A model generated the notes under the pieces. It ran no database searches. It was not told the DNA's origin and saw nothing but the letters and a program-made list of their open reading frames with translations. DNA of 9,231 nt from JBOGJI01 sp050747865 (GTDB lineage: Bacteria; Acidobacteriota; Thermoanaerobaculia; Multivoradales; JAHEKO01), in assembly GCA_050747865.1 (NCBI GenBank), contig JBOGJI010000018.1, positions 1-9,231 on the forward strand. Reading direction: 5' to 3'. A program made the position numbers and the translations under genes. Position 1 is the stretch's first letter. Each line of letters starts with the position of its first letter. Below are positions 1-5,515 of this stretch, one piece after another.

Positions 1-609
1 GGCGGACAGCTCCCCGGGCGCGCCGCCGGCGAGTCGCGGCAGGATCGAGCGCCGCAGACGATTGCGCAGCAGGCGCGGGTCGTCGTTGCCGGGGTCGCTG
101 GCGCCGGTCAGCCCGGCCCGCGACAGGGCTTCCAGGAGTGTCCGCTTCGGGATGGCGAGCAGGGGGCGGAGGACCCGGCCGGGCCGGGCGCCGACCGCGG
201 CGAGCCCGGCCCAGCCCGAGCCGTGGGCGATGCGCAGCAGGACGGTTTCCGCCTGATCGTCCCGATGGTGTCCCGTGAGGATCGCGTCGGCACCCGCGGC
301 CGTCGCGACTTCGATGAGAAAGGCATAGCGGACGCGTCTCGCCGCCGCCTCGAGCGCTTCGCCGGATCGCCGCAGCTCCGGCACCGGCCAGCGCTCGCAG
401 CGCAAGGGGACGTCGAGGCGTCGGGCCAGGTGGGCGGCGAGCTCGGCGCGATCCGCCGAGCCGGGATCGAGCGCGTGGTCGAGGTGGGCGGCCAGCGGCC
501 GCACCCGCAAAGCCCGAAGCCGCGTCAGCCCCCACAGCAGGGCCAGCGAATCCGGGCCGCCCGAAAACGCCACGACCAGCCGCAGCGGTTCCGCGTGCTC
601 CCGGCGCAA
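1..609 (-). CDS. tilS: tRNA(Ile)-lysidine synthase TilS, partial (C-terminus off left edge)
   Basis: TilS uses ATP and lysine to convert C34 of the CAU anticodon of tRNA-Ile2 to lysidine, so that the tRNA reads AUA and is charged with isoleucine; it is normally essential. Counting from the TTG at 609, the frame has the PP-loop motif SGGPDS at residues 16-21 and the second TilS signature GHHRDDQAET at 113-122, followed by a glycine-rich LLRIAHGSGWAGL stretch. About 203 codons are present, covering the N-terminal catalytic domain; the rest lies beyond base 1. The start is uncertain. No ATG or GTG occurs in frame between the PP-loop and the upstream tRNA gene. TTG at 609 is the nearest usable codon and lacks a clear Shine-Dalgarno, while TilS-like helix sequence (SALERALAP) continues upstream to about 640, so a rare start such as CTG 618 or ATC 642 is possible. 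A tRNA(CAU) gene lies about 60 nt upstream on the same strand. Confidence 0.9.
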   Translation of the reverse strand, partial: MRREHAEPLRLVVAFSGGPDSLALLWGLTRLRALRVRPLAAHLDHALDPGSADRAELAAHLARRLDVPLRCERWPVPELRRSGEALEAAARRVRYAFLIEVATAAGADAILTGHHRDDQAETVLLRIAHGSGWAGLAAVGARPGRVLRPLLAIPKRTLLEALSRAGLTGASDPGNDDPRLLRNRLRRSILPRLAGGAPGELSA

Positions 610-672
610 CGGCGCCAGGGCCCGTTCGAGAGCCGAGACGATCGGGGAGTGTGCCGTGGCCTCGATGGTCGA

Positions 673-748
673 TGGTGGCGGTGAAGGGATTTGAACCCCT
701 GACCTAGCGGTTATGAGCCGCTCGCTCTAACCTCTGAGCTACACCGCC
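673..748 (-). tRNA. tRNA-Met (CAU), probably elongator
   Basis: The minus strand folds into a complete 76-nt cloverleaf with encoded CCA (673-675) and A discriminator. The acceptor is GGCGGTG/CACCGCC, the D arm GCTC..GAGC, the anticodon stem AGCGG/CCGCT with loop CTCATAA (anticodon CAU), and the T arm has the loop TTCAAAT. A CAU anticodon can be elongator Met, initiator Met or lysidine-modified Ile2. The fully paired 1-72 G-C argues against initiator in most bacteria. The GGCGGTG acceptor matches the elongator Met type and lacks the C4-G69/C5-G68 pairs typical of Ile2, so Met is preferred. It lies directly upstream of tilS on the same strand and may share its transcript. Confidence 0.93.
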
Positions 749-812
749 GCTCCGTGCCGTATTTCGAGCGCAGCACACCCGTCCGCCGCGCCCGATCCGT
801 GTGGCGGCGTCC

Positions 813-818
813 AGTATA
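813..818 (-). promoter_or_regulatory. possible -10 box (TATACT) upstream of tRNA(CAU)-tilS
   Basis: On the minus strand a TATACT hexamer, five of six matches to the sigma70 -10 consensus, lies about 65 nt before the tRNA 5' end. No convincing -35 box was found 16-18 nt upstream. It is the best promoter candidate in the 92-nt gap between arsR and the tRNA. Confidence 0.3.
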
Positions 819-840
819 GCCTGCCGTGGCGCTTGCGGCC

Positions 841-1170
841 CTAGGTCTTCTCGGCGTCGGCGGATTCGAAGCGGCCCAGGAACTCCTGCATGGTGTCCGT
901 GAGCACGTCGTCGTTCAGGCTGTAGAAGACGTTCTGGCCCTGCCTGCGGTCCATCACCAGCTCCGCCTCCTTGAGCACGGCGAGGTGCCGTGAGATCGTC
1001 GGCTGCGAGAGATTGAAGTTGGAGACGATCTCGCTCACCGTCCGCTCCTTGTCGTCCAGGAGCTTGAGGATGCTCACGCGCGTGCGATCGGACAGCGCCT
1101 TGAAGAACTTGACCATGCGCCGCTCGGTGGCGGCGGTGACCAGCGAATGGGTATCCAGGTTGGTCTGCAT
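841..1170 (-). CDS. ArsR/SmtB-family winged-helix transcriptional regulator
   Basis: This 109-residue protein has the standard length of an ArsR-family dimeric repressor. FFKALSDRTRVSILKLL (22-38) is the family's N-terminal helix motif. The helix-turn-helix runs about 44-67, with the recognition helix LSQPTISRHLAVLK at 54-67, and the wing is at about 71-86 (VMDRRQGQNVFYSLN). The alpha3 helix lacks the ELCVCDL cysteine motif of metal sensors and the protein has no cysteine, so it is more likely a non-metal regulator of the SdpR/BigR type; the ligand is unknown. The start at 1170 is chosen because GAGAGGAG ends 8 nt upstream; the frame stays open to 1398 but that extension has no family similarity. 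The gene lies downstream of sodA in the same direction, 250 nt away. A palindrome at 1227-1240 may be its autoregulatory operator. Confidence 0.88.
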   Translation of the reverse strand: MQTNLDTHSLVTAATERRMVKFFKALSDRTRVSILKLLDDKERTVSEIVSNFNLSQPTISRHLAVLKEAELVMDRRQGQNVFYSLNDDVLTDTMQEFLGRFESADAEKT

Positions 1171-1226
1171 CTGCTTGACTCCTCTCGGGTCAGATTGCCC
1201 GCCCATGATCGAGAACCTTCCCCTCC

Positions 1227-1263
1227 GTACCCTAGGATACACGCTTTGCACTGGGGAAATCAA
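1227..1263 (-). promoter_or_regulatory. candidate arsR promoter with overlapping palindromic operator
   Basis: On the minus strand TTGATT (1263-1258) and TATCCT (1239-1234) are separated by 18 nt and would start transcription near 1227, about 57 nt before the arsR start codon. The 14-bp near-palindrome GTATCCTAGGGTAC (12 of 14 symmetric positions, 1227-1240) covers the -10 box. Its size and position suit an ArsR-family dimer repressing its own gene. The boxes match the consensus only moderately, so this is inference. Confidence 0.35.
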
Positions 1264-1420
1264 TGTATGCGCAAGGCGCGGGGCCCGCCTCCATGCGGCC
1301 AATACAGGATACGCACCTCTATATACGGCGTTCGCGTGCAAACGGGGACAACGGCCGTCACCCGACCGTAACACCTCGACCCTGGAGGTCAATCGCAATA
1401 CGACCTGGATACGCGCCGGA

Positions 1421-2029
1421 TCAGCTCGTCGCCTGCCGATAGCGGTCGCCTACGGCCTTCCAGTCGACGACGTTCCACCACGCCTGTAGGTAGTCGGGGC
1501 GACGGTTCTGGTACTTCAGGTAGTAGGCGTGTTCCCAGACGTCCACCCCGAGGATCGGGGTCTTGCCGTCTATCAGCGGGCTGTCCTGGTTCGCGGTCGA
1601 GATCACCTCGAGGTTGCCGCCGTCGACGACCAGCCAGCCCCAGCCCGAGCCGAAGCGGGTCGCCGCGGCGTTGGCGAGCCGGTCCTGGAAGTCCCCGAAG
1701 CTGCCGAAGGTGGAGGCGACGGCGTCGGCCAGGTCGCCCGTGGGCTCGCCGCCGCCGTCCGGCCTCATGACGGTCCAGAAGAGGCTGTGGTTGGCATGGC
1801 CGCCGCCGTGATTGCGCACCGCGGTGCGGATCGACTCGGGGACCTGGTCGATGCTGCGCAGCAGCTCGTCGATCGTCTTCGCGGCCAGCTCGTCGTGGCC
1901 CTCCAGGGCCTTGTTGAGGTTGCTCACGTACGCCGCGTGGTGCTTGCCGTGGTGGATCTCCATCGTGCGCGCATCGATGTGGGGCTCCAGGGCGTCGAAG
2001 GAGTAGGGAAGAGAGGGCAGCTCAAACAT
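1421..2029 (-). CDS. sodA: superoxide dismutase, Mn-type (Fe/Mn family)
   Basis: This 202-residue cytoplasmic enzyme dismutes superoxide to hydrogen peroxide and oxygen. All four metal ligands of the Fe/Mn family are in place: H26 in MEIHHGKHH, H81 in GGGHANHSLFW, and D163 and H167 in DVWEHAYYLKYQNRRPDYL. The second-shell glutamine lies in the C-terminal domain (Q148 in STANQDSPL) and a glycine pair precedes H81, the pattern of Mn-preferring or cambialistic enzymes rather than strict Fe enzymes. The length is normal and no residue is missing. The start is well supported: AAGGAGGT lies 10 nt before the ATG. No signal peptide is visible. It faces away from the tRNA-Val promoter, and arsR follows downstream on the same strand. 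A 7-bp GC hairpin lies in its leader. Confidence 0.96.
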   Translation of the reverse strand: MFELPSLPYSFDALEPHIDARTMEIHHGKHHAAYVSNLNKALEGHDELAAKTIDELLRSIDQVPESIRTAVRNHGGGHANHSLFWTVMRPDGGGEPTGDLADAVASTFGSFGDFQDRLANAAATRFGSGWGWLVVDGGNLEVISTANQDSPLIDGKTPILGVDVWEHAYYLKYQNRRPDYLQAWWNVVDWKAVGDRYRQATS

Positions 2030-2065
2030 CTCGGTGTCGACCTCCTTGCCGGGTTGTTCGCTTGG

Positions 2066-2101
2066 GGGAGCGCCACCGCGCTCCCGGGCCCTATTGTGTC
2101 A
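2066..2101 (-). promoter_or_regulatory. sodA leader: extended -10 candidate and 7-bp GC hairpin
   Basis: On the minus strand TGaCACAAT (2101-2093) resembles an extended -10 element, with no good -35 box. Between it and the strong sodA ribosome binding site is a perfect 7-bp inverted repeat, GGGAGCG/CGCTCCC (2066-2072/2079-2085, 6-nt loop), which would fold in the 5' untranslated RNA. A transcript-stabilising or regulatory role is possible; the promoter call is weak. Confidence 0.35.
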
Positions 2102-2132
2102 CGGCCGCCCGACGTCGGCACCGAGGCGCTCG

Positions 2133-2161
2133 TTGACTTTCGAGTGGCGGGTCCCTAACAT
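2133..2161 (+). promoter_or_regulatory. sigma70-type promoter of tRNA-Val / tRNA-Asp / rpmG
   Basis: TTGACT (2133-2138, five of six consensus) and TAACAT (2156-2161, four of six) are separated by exactly 17 nt, predicting a start near 2168, about 13 nt before the mature 5' end of tRNA-Val. No other promoter-like pair of this quality was seen before the two tRNAs and rpmG, so it probably drives all three. Confidence 0.65.
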
Positions 2162-2180
2162 GACAGCGCTCGCGGCGACC

Positions 2181-2255
2181 GGGAGGTTAGCTCAGCGGAA
2201 GAGCACCTGCCTTACACGCAGGGGGTCGTGGGTTCAAATCCCTCACCTCCCACCA
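2181..2255 (+). tRNA. tRNA-Val (UAC)
   Basis: This is a 75-nt cloverleaf with encoded CCA (2253-2255). The acceptor GGGAGGT pairs with ACCTCCC, the D arm is GCTC..GAGC, and the anticodon stem CCTGC/GCAGG carries the loop CTTACAC (anticodon TAC, valine). The T loop TTCAAAT is standard, but the T stem GTGGG/CCCTC contains one T-T mismatch (positions 50-64). The 3' half of the tRNA, from the T-stem 3' strand to the acceptor, is perfectly complementary to the 12 bases that follow the discriminator and CCA (see the repeat at 2240-2267). Confidence 0.95.
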
Positions 2256-2267
2256 GGGAGGTGAGGG
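2240..2267. repeat. perfect 12-bp palindrome across the 3' end of tRNA-Val
   Basis: CCCTCACCTCCC (2240-2251) and GGGAGGTGAGGG (2256-2267) are exact reverse complements around the four bases ACCA that form the discriminator and CCA tail. In the precursor RNA this hairpin would compete with the acceptor and T stems. There is no U-run after it, so it is not a standard intrinsic terminator. Confidence 0.85.
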
Positions 2268-2329
2268 GGTGGCGGCCGTGGAAGAGCGGTACGGCCGGCG
2301 ATCCGCCGCCGGCTCGCGTAAAGTTAAGC

Positions 2330-2406
<77 letters not shown>

Positions 2407-2440
2407 GTTCTGGAACCTGTTCGTGGAAGGCGGTTGAACG

Positions 2441-2596
2441 ATGCGAGAGAAGATCAAGCTGGTCTCGACGGCCGGCACCGGCTACTTCTACACGACGACC
2501 AAGAACAAGCGGCTGTCCACCGAGAAGCTGAAGATGAAGAAGTACGACCCAGTGGTGCGGCGGCACGTGGAGTTCGTCGAAGAGAAGCTGCGGTAG
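2441..2596 (+). CDS. rpmG: 50S ribosomal protein L33, zinc-free type
   Basis: The 51-codon frame encodes a complete L33: an MREKIKLVSTAGTGYFYTTT start, a KNKR turn, and a basic C-terminal half with KKYDPVVRRHV. L33 is a small protein of the large ribosomal subunit near the E site. There is no cysteine, so this is the 'C-minus' form that does not bind zinc, like the enterobacterial protein. A weak GGAAGG lies about 10 nt before the ATG. The gene follows tRNA-Asp by 34 nt and probably shares the promoter at 2133-2161. In many bacteria rpmG precedes tRNA-Trp, secE and nusG; here an ECF sigma factor gene follows instead. Confidence 0.95.
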   Translation: MREKIKLVSTAGTGYFYTTTKNKRLSTEKLKMKKYDPVVRRHVEFVEEKLR

Positions 2597-2635
2597 CAGC
2601 CTGAGCCGCCGCTCATCCGGCTACCCGCCGATCTG

Positions 2636-2644
2636 TGGTATAGT
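2636..2644 (+). promoter_or_regulatory. extended -10 promoter candidate for the ECF sigma gene
   Basis: TGgTATAGT combines an extended -10 TG with a five-of-six TATAGT hexamer, about 120 nt before the sigma-factor start. No clear -35 box precedes it, which is acceptable for extended -10 promoters. It would give a leader of about 110 nt ending in the hairpin at 2730-2762. Confidence 0.45.
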
Positions 2645-2729
2645 CATACGTCTTTCCGTCTGTCCGCCGTCCGGGCGGGCGTTGTCTCCGCTTCCAGAAT
2701 CGTCGAGGTAGAGCGCCTCGCGGACCCTG

Positions 2730-2762
2730 TCTCCGCTCCGCACGTCAGCGGAGGAGCGGAGA
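2730..2762 (+). promoter_or_regulatory. hairpin sequestering the ribosome binding site of the ECF sigma gene
   Basis: TCTCCGCTCC (2730-2739) is an exact reverse complement of GGAGCGGAGA (2753-2762), with a 13-nt loop. The 3' arm overlaps the Shine-Dalgarno region (GGAGGAG, 2750-2756) and ends on the base before the ATG at 2763. In the mRNA this 10-bp GC-rich stem would hide the ribosome binding site, suggesting translational control of the sigma factor. The structure is seen directly; the regulatory role is inferred. Confidence 0.55.
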
Positions 2763-3407
2763 ATGGAGCATGTTGCATCGTGGGTTCTGATCGAGCGCTG
2801 CGCCCGGGTGTCGGAGCCCGGGGCGTGGTCGGCGTTCGTCGACCGGTTCGGCCGTCGCCTGGCGGCGGGCGTCAGCAGCGCCTTCCGGCGCGCCGGCTTT
2901 GCCTGTCCGCCGGAGGAGCTGGACGACGTCGTCCAGGAGGTCTACTGCCGGCTGCTGCGCCGCGGCCGCGCGGCACTGCGCGCCTGTCGCGGCCGGGAGG
3001 AGTGTGAGATCGACGCCTATCTGTTCCGGCTCGCGCAGCGCGTCGCTCTCGACCACCTGCGCGCCCGAGCGGCGACGCGCCGGGGAGGAGACGTGGCGCA
3101 CGTGGCGAACGGGGACGAGGCCACTCTCGAGGGGCTGGCGAGCCGCGAGCCCTCTCCCGAGCAGCGGACCATGCTGGCCGAGCAGTGGCGCCTCCTGGCC
3201 GCGCGCTGCCGGCGCCGCGAGGACGCCGGAGATCTCGACCGGCGGCTGCTCATGTGGTCGCTGCGGGACGGACTGACCAGCTCGGAGATCGCGCGGCGGC
3301 TGGGCGGGCGCATCGGTCCCAGCGGCGTGGACACGCGTCTTCATCGATTGCGGAGCCGCCTGGCGGCCGAGGGCCTGCGCCTGCCCCTCCGGACGGCGGC
3401 CCTGTGA
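2763..3407 (+). CDS. ECF-type RNA polymerase sigma factor
   Basis: This 214-residue protein has the two-domain layout of extracytoplasmic-function sigma factors. Region 2 spans about 20-102: WSAFVDRFGRRL (22-33), the acidic ELDDVVQEVYCRLL (52-65) that contacts polymerase, and the -10 recognition helix AYLFRLAQRVALDHLRAR (85-102). A variable linker rich in Arg, Gly and Glu covers about 103-150. Region 4 with its helix-turn-helix lies at about 162-200 (LTSSEIARRLGG at 171-182, then VDTRLHRLRSRL) and would bind the -35 element. Regions 1 and 3 are absent, as expected. No anti-sigma gene lies beside it: rpmG is upstream and the convergent ctpA downstream, so its signal and regulon are unknown. 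ATG 2763 follows GGAGGAG, which is caught in a hairpin. The 3' end is 20 nt from the ctpA stop. Confidence 0.88.
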   Translation: MEHVASWVLIERCARVSEPGAWSAFVDRFGRRLAAGVSSAFRRAGFACPPEELDDVVQEVYCRLLRRGRAALRACRGREECEIDAYLFRLAQRVALDHLRARAATRRGGDVAHVANGDEATLEGLASREPSPEQRTMLAEQWRLLAARCRRREDAGDLDRRLLMWSLRDGLTSSEIARRLGGRIGPSGVDTRLHRLRSRLAAEGLRLPLRTAAL

Positions 3408-3410
3408 TCC

Positions 3411-3506
3411 CCCGCCCGCCCAGGGGTCAGGGGTCAGGGGTCAGACCAGCCGGTTGTTGCTGTCCCTGACCCCTGACACCTGACCCCTGGGTAGGTGGGC
3501 GGGCGG
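3411..3506. repeat. inverted heptamer array (CAGGGGT type), 3' end of ctpA
   Basis: Three head-to-tail CAGGGGT heptamers plus CAG (3421-3444), a 20-nt spacer (3445-3464), and an inverted, slightly degenerate set of the same heptamer (about 3464-3490) form a long hairpin. The stem is prolonged by an exact 10-bp pair, CCGCCCGCCC (3412-3421) with GGGCGGGCGG (3497-3506). It lies where the ECF sigma gene and ctpA converge, so it could act as a bidirectional transcript end, although there is no T-run. It also encodes the last residues of CtpA. A related array lies at 5131-5221. Confidence 0.85.
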
Positions 3507-5121
3507 CCACGGCGGCGAGCTCGGTCTCGTCTTGCGCGTTCAGGCGCTGCCGTCTCGCCAGCAGGGTGGCGGCGTCTGCGAAGTGGCCCAGCGCCGTCTG
3601 GACCTGGCGATCGACGCCCAGCAGGACGCGGCTGCGCGCCTCCAGTCCGAACTGCGAGCCCTTGGCCTCGGCCTCCAGGAAGAGCAGGACGTCGCGCCGC
3701 ACCTCCGGATCCGCGAGGGCCTCCGCCAGCTCCTCGGGGTCGGTGATCTCCTGCTCGATCGTCCAGGCGTCGAACGCTTCCAGGACCGTGTCGTCCGGCT
3801 GCCAGTCCGGTCCCGGCAAGGGGTGGCGATTCACCCAGCCGACGGCGAACTGGAAAAACGCGTCGCGGCTGATCAGGTACTGCAGGAACGCGGGCAGCTC
3901 CGCGGGCTCGACCAGCACGTCCGGGGTGATGCCGCCGCCGCCGTACACCTCGCGGCCGAGATCGGTGTAGAAGATCTCGCCGTTGTCGCCGTTCGGCTCG
4001 CCGTCTTGCGCCGCGTCGTGGGCGGCGTAGTCGTAATAGTCGGTGTAATCGCGCTGGATCAGGCGCCCGGACGGGGTGTAGTACTTGGCGGTGGTGAGCG
4101 CCAGGCCGGCGTCGTAGGAGAGCCGGTAGACTGTCTGCACCAGGCCCTTGCCCCAGGTCGGCTGTCCCACGATGAGCGCGAAGTCGTGGTCCTGCAGCGC
4201 CCCGGCGACGATCTCCGCCGCCGAGGCGGTGGCCTCGCCGACGAGGACGATCACCGGCATGTCGAGGGGATCGTATTCCCCCGCGTCATGGAACGACTCG
4301 CTCGCTCCCCGCACGCGCCCTCGGGTCTCGACGATCTTCGACCTGGTGGGGAGGAAAATATCGGAGACTCCGATCGCCTGCTCGAGCAACCCGCCGCCGT
4401 TGCTGCGCAGATCGAACAACAGCCGCTTCATGCCCTCGCCGCGCAGGCGCGCGATGGCCTGGGCGACCTCCTGGGTGGTCGGGTTCGTGAAGTCGGACAG
4501 CGCGATGTAGCCGGTCTCGTCATCGAGCATGTAGACCTGCCGCACGGTGTTCTGCGGGATCTCGTCGCGCACGATGTCGAGCTCGAGAGGCTCGTCCAGG
4601 CCGGCGCGGACGACGGTGATGTGCACCGCCTTGCCCTTCGGCCCCTTGAGCTTGCGCACCGCCTCGTCGAGGGTCATGCTCTCGGTCGGCTCGCCTTCGA
4701 TCAGGCTGATGACGTCTCCGGCGCGGATGCCCATGCGGGAGGCCGGGGTTCCGTCGAGCGGCGTGACCACGGTGAGCTGCCCGTTGCGGATGCCGACCAG
4801 GATGCCGAGGCCGTAGAAGCTGGACTGCTGCCGCTCCCGCATCTCGCTGTACGTCTCGGGCGGCAGGAAGCTGCTGTGCGGATCGAGCACGCGCAGCATC
4901 CCCCCGATGGAGGCGTAGACCAGATCGCGGTAGGACGTGGCGACCGCGGCGTTCTCGTGCGCGGCGGTCAGCAGCTCGGTGTACGTCCGCAGAGCCTCGC
5001 GCGCCTGTCCGGTGAGGGCGAGCAGGCGGCCGCCGAACAGCCCGCCGACGAGGAAGACCGTGATGGCCGCTGTGACGGCGACGATGCGCCAGCGCCTGCG
5101 CACGAGGTCAGTGTACCCCAC
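3427..5121 (-). CDS. ctpA: carboxy-terminal processing protease CtpA/Prc (S41, PDZ)
   Basis: This 564-residue envelope serine protease trims or degrades proteins from their C-termini. One membrane anchor lies at about 12-36 after the basic RRRWR. An N-terminal S41 segment (SYRDLVYASIGGMLRVLDPHS) leads into a PDZ domain at about 98-180 (YGLGILVG, then RMGIRAGDVISLIEG). The S41 core follows, with the FDLRSNGGG strand at 236-244. Catalytic Ser300 (ATASAAE) and Lys325 (WGKGLVQ) are 25 residues apart, as in E. coli Prc, with Gln329 in the expected place. The helical tail (about 405-535) is longer than in minimal CtpA. The start is GTG 5121 with a weak upstream GGACGGG; GTG 5103 is possible. The last 20 or so residues and the stop come from the heptamer array, an odd junction. 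It is divergent from tatA and convergent with the sigma gene. Confidence 0.93.
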   Translation of the reverse strand: MGYTDLVRRRWRIVAVTAAITVFLVGGLFGGRLLALTGQAREALRTYTELLTAAHENAAVATSYRDLVYASIGGMLRVLDPHSSFLPPETYSEMRERQQSSFYGLGILVGIRNGQLTVVTPLDGTPASRMGIRAGDVISLIEGEPTESMTLDEAVRKLKGPKGKAVHITVVRAGLDEPLELDIVRDEIPQNTVRQVYMLDDETGYIALSDFTNPTTQEVAQAIARLRGEGMKRLLFDLRSNGGGLLEQAIGVSDIFLPTRSKIVETRGRVRGASESFHDAGEYDPLDMPVIVLVGEATASAAEIVAGALQDHDFALIVGQPTWGKGLVQTVYRLSYDAGLALTTAKYYTPSGRLIQRDYTDYYDYAAHDAAQDGEPNGDNGEIFYTDLGREVYGGGGITPDVLVEPAELPAFLQYLISRDAFFQFAVGWVNRHPLPGPDWQPDDTVLEAFDAWTIEQEITDPEELAEALADPEVRRDVLLFLEAEAKGSQFGLEARSRVLLGVDRQVQTALGHFADAATLLARRQRLNAQDETELAAVAARPPTQGSGVRGQGQQQPAGLTPDP

Positions 5122-5130
5122 CCACCCGTC

Positions 5131-5221
5131 CAGGGTTTAGGGTTCAGGGTTCAGGGTTCAGGGTTCAGGGTTCAGGCAAAGCGATCGTTTCTGTACCTGA
5201 CCCCTGATCCCTGACACCTGG
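5131..5221. repeat. inverted heptamer array (CAGGGTT type), between ctpA and tatA
   Basis: Six heptamers (CAGGGTT, one variant TAGGGTT) plus CAGG run from 5131 to 5176. After a spacer (5177-5195) holding a CGATCG centre come inverted, diverged heptamers (CCTGACCCCTGATCCCTGAC and on to about 5221). The layout matches the array at 3411-3506, including the shared CCTGACCCCTGA start of the right arm. It occupies most of the 155-nt divergent gap and lies 9 nt upstream of the ctpA start codon. Confidence 0.85.
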
Positions 5222-5276
5222 GCGGCTGGGCGAGAGGGGCGCCCCTCGTCGCCGAGTGGGTATAGGATCTATAGTC

Positions 5277-5510
5277 GTGTTTGGCCCTCTTGGGGCGCCC
5301 GAGCTCATTTTCATCCTGGTTCTGGCCCTCATCATCTTCGGTCCGCGTCGGCTGCCGGAGATCGGCCGCACCATCGGCCGCGCCATGCGCGAACTGCGGC
5401 GGGCCACCAACGACTTCCGGCGCGCCGTCGACACCGAGCTGACCCTGGAAGAGGTCCGCAAGCCGCCCACCGCCCAGGCCGGCGAGGCGAAGGAAAAGGC
5501 AGAGGAGTAG
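5277..5510 (+). CDS. tatA: Sec-independent translocase subunit TatA/TatB family
   Basis: TatA-family proteins oligomerise to let folded twin-arginine-signal proteins cross the inner membrane. The 77-residue protein begins MFGPLGAPEL, has a single membrane helix at about 8-22, the FG-P hinge (FGPRRLPEIG, 21-30), an amphipathic helix at about 30-55 rich in Arg, and an acidic/lysine tail. Glu9 at the helix start and GPRRLP resemble TatB, while the FG hinge and short length resemble TatA. No second Tat small subunit lies nearby, so it may serve both roles. The start is set at GTG 5277 because MFG is the family's usual beginning and AGGA lies 9 nt upstream; an in-frame GTG at 5256 would add seven residues. 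tatC follows after 5 nt. Confidence 0.9.
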   Translation: MFGPLGAPELIFILVLALIIFGPRRLPEIGRTIGRAMRELRRATNDFRRAVDTELTLEEVRKPPTAQAGEAKEKAEE

Positions 5511-5515
5511 CCCCG

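Noticed and set aside
673..748. tRNA-Ile2 (CAU, lysidine substrate) instead of tRNA-Met
   Set aside because: The anticodon loop fits either, but the acceptor stem GGCGGTG lacks C4-C5 and matches elongator Met; kept only as an alternative.
1171..1398. N-terminal extension of the ArsR regulator up to 1398
   Set aside because: The extension adds 76 residues without family similarity and contains the promoter-like region; the ATG at 1170 has a good Shine-Dalgarno and gives the normal family length.
1235..1416. Three copies of GGATACRCRC (1235, 1307, 1407) as a regulatory repeat
   Set aside because: Ten-base degenerate matches at irregular spacing (72 and 100 nt), one of them just after the sodA stop; too weak to separate from chance.
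2240..2267. Rho-independent terminator after tRNA-Val
   Set aside because: The hairpin is strong but no T-run follows it, and tRNA-Asp and rpmG downstream lack another equally good promoter.
3532..5214. Long plus-strand open frame (560 codons) opposite ctpA
   Set aside because: It is the antisense shadow of ctpA in GC-rich DNA: composition dominated by Arg, Gly, Val and Asp, no recognisable domain, while the minus frame has full S41 and PDZ motifs.
5131..5221. CRISPR array or telomere-like repeat
   Set aside because: The repeats are contiguous 7-mers with no unique spacers and form inverted arms; nothing suggests a chromosome end or cas genes.
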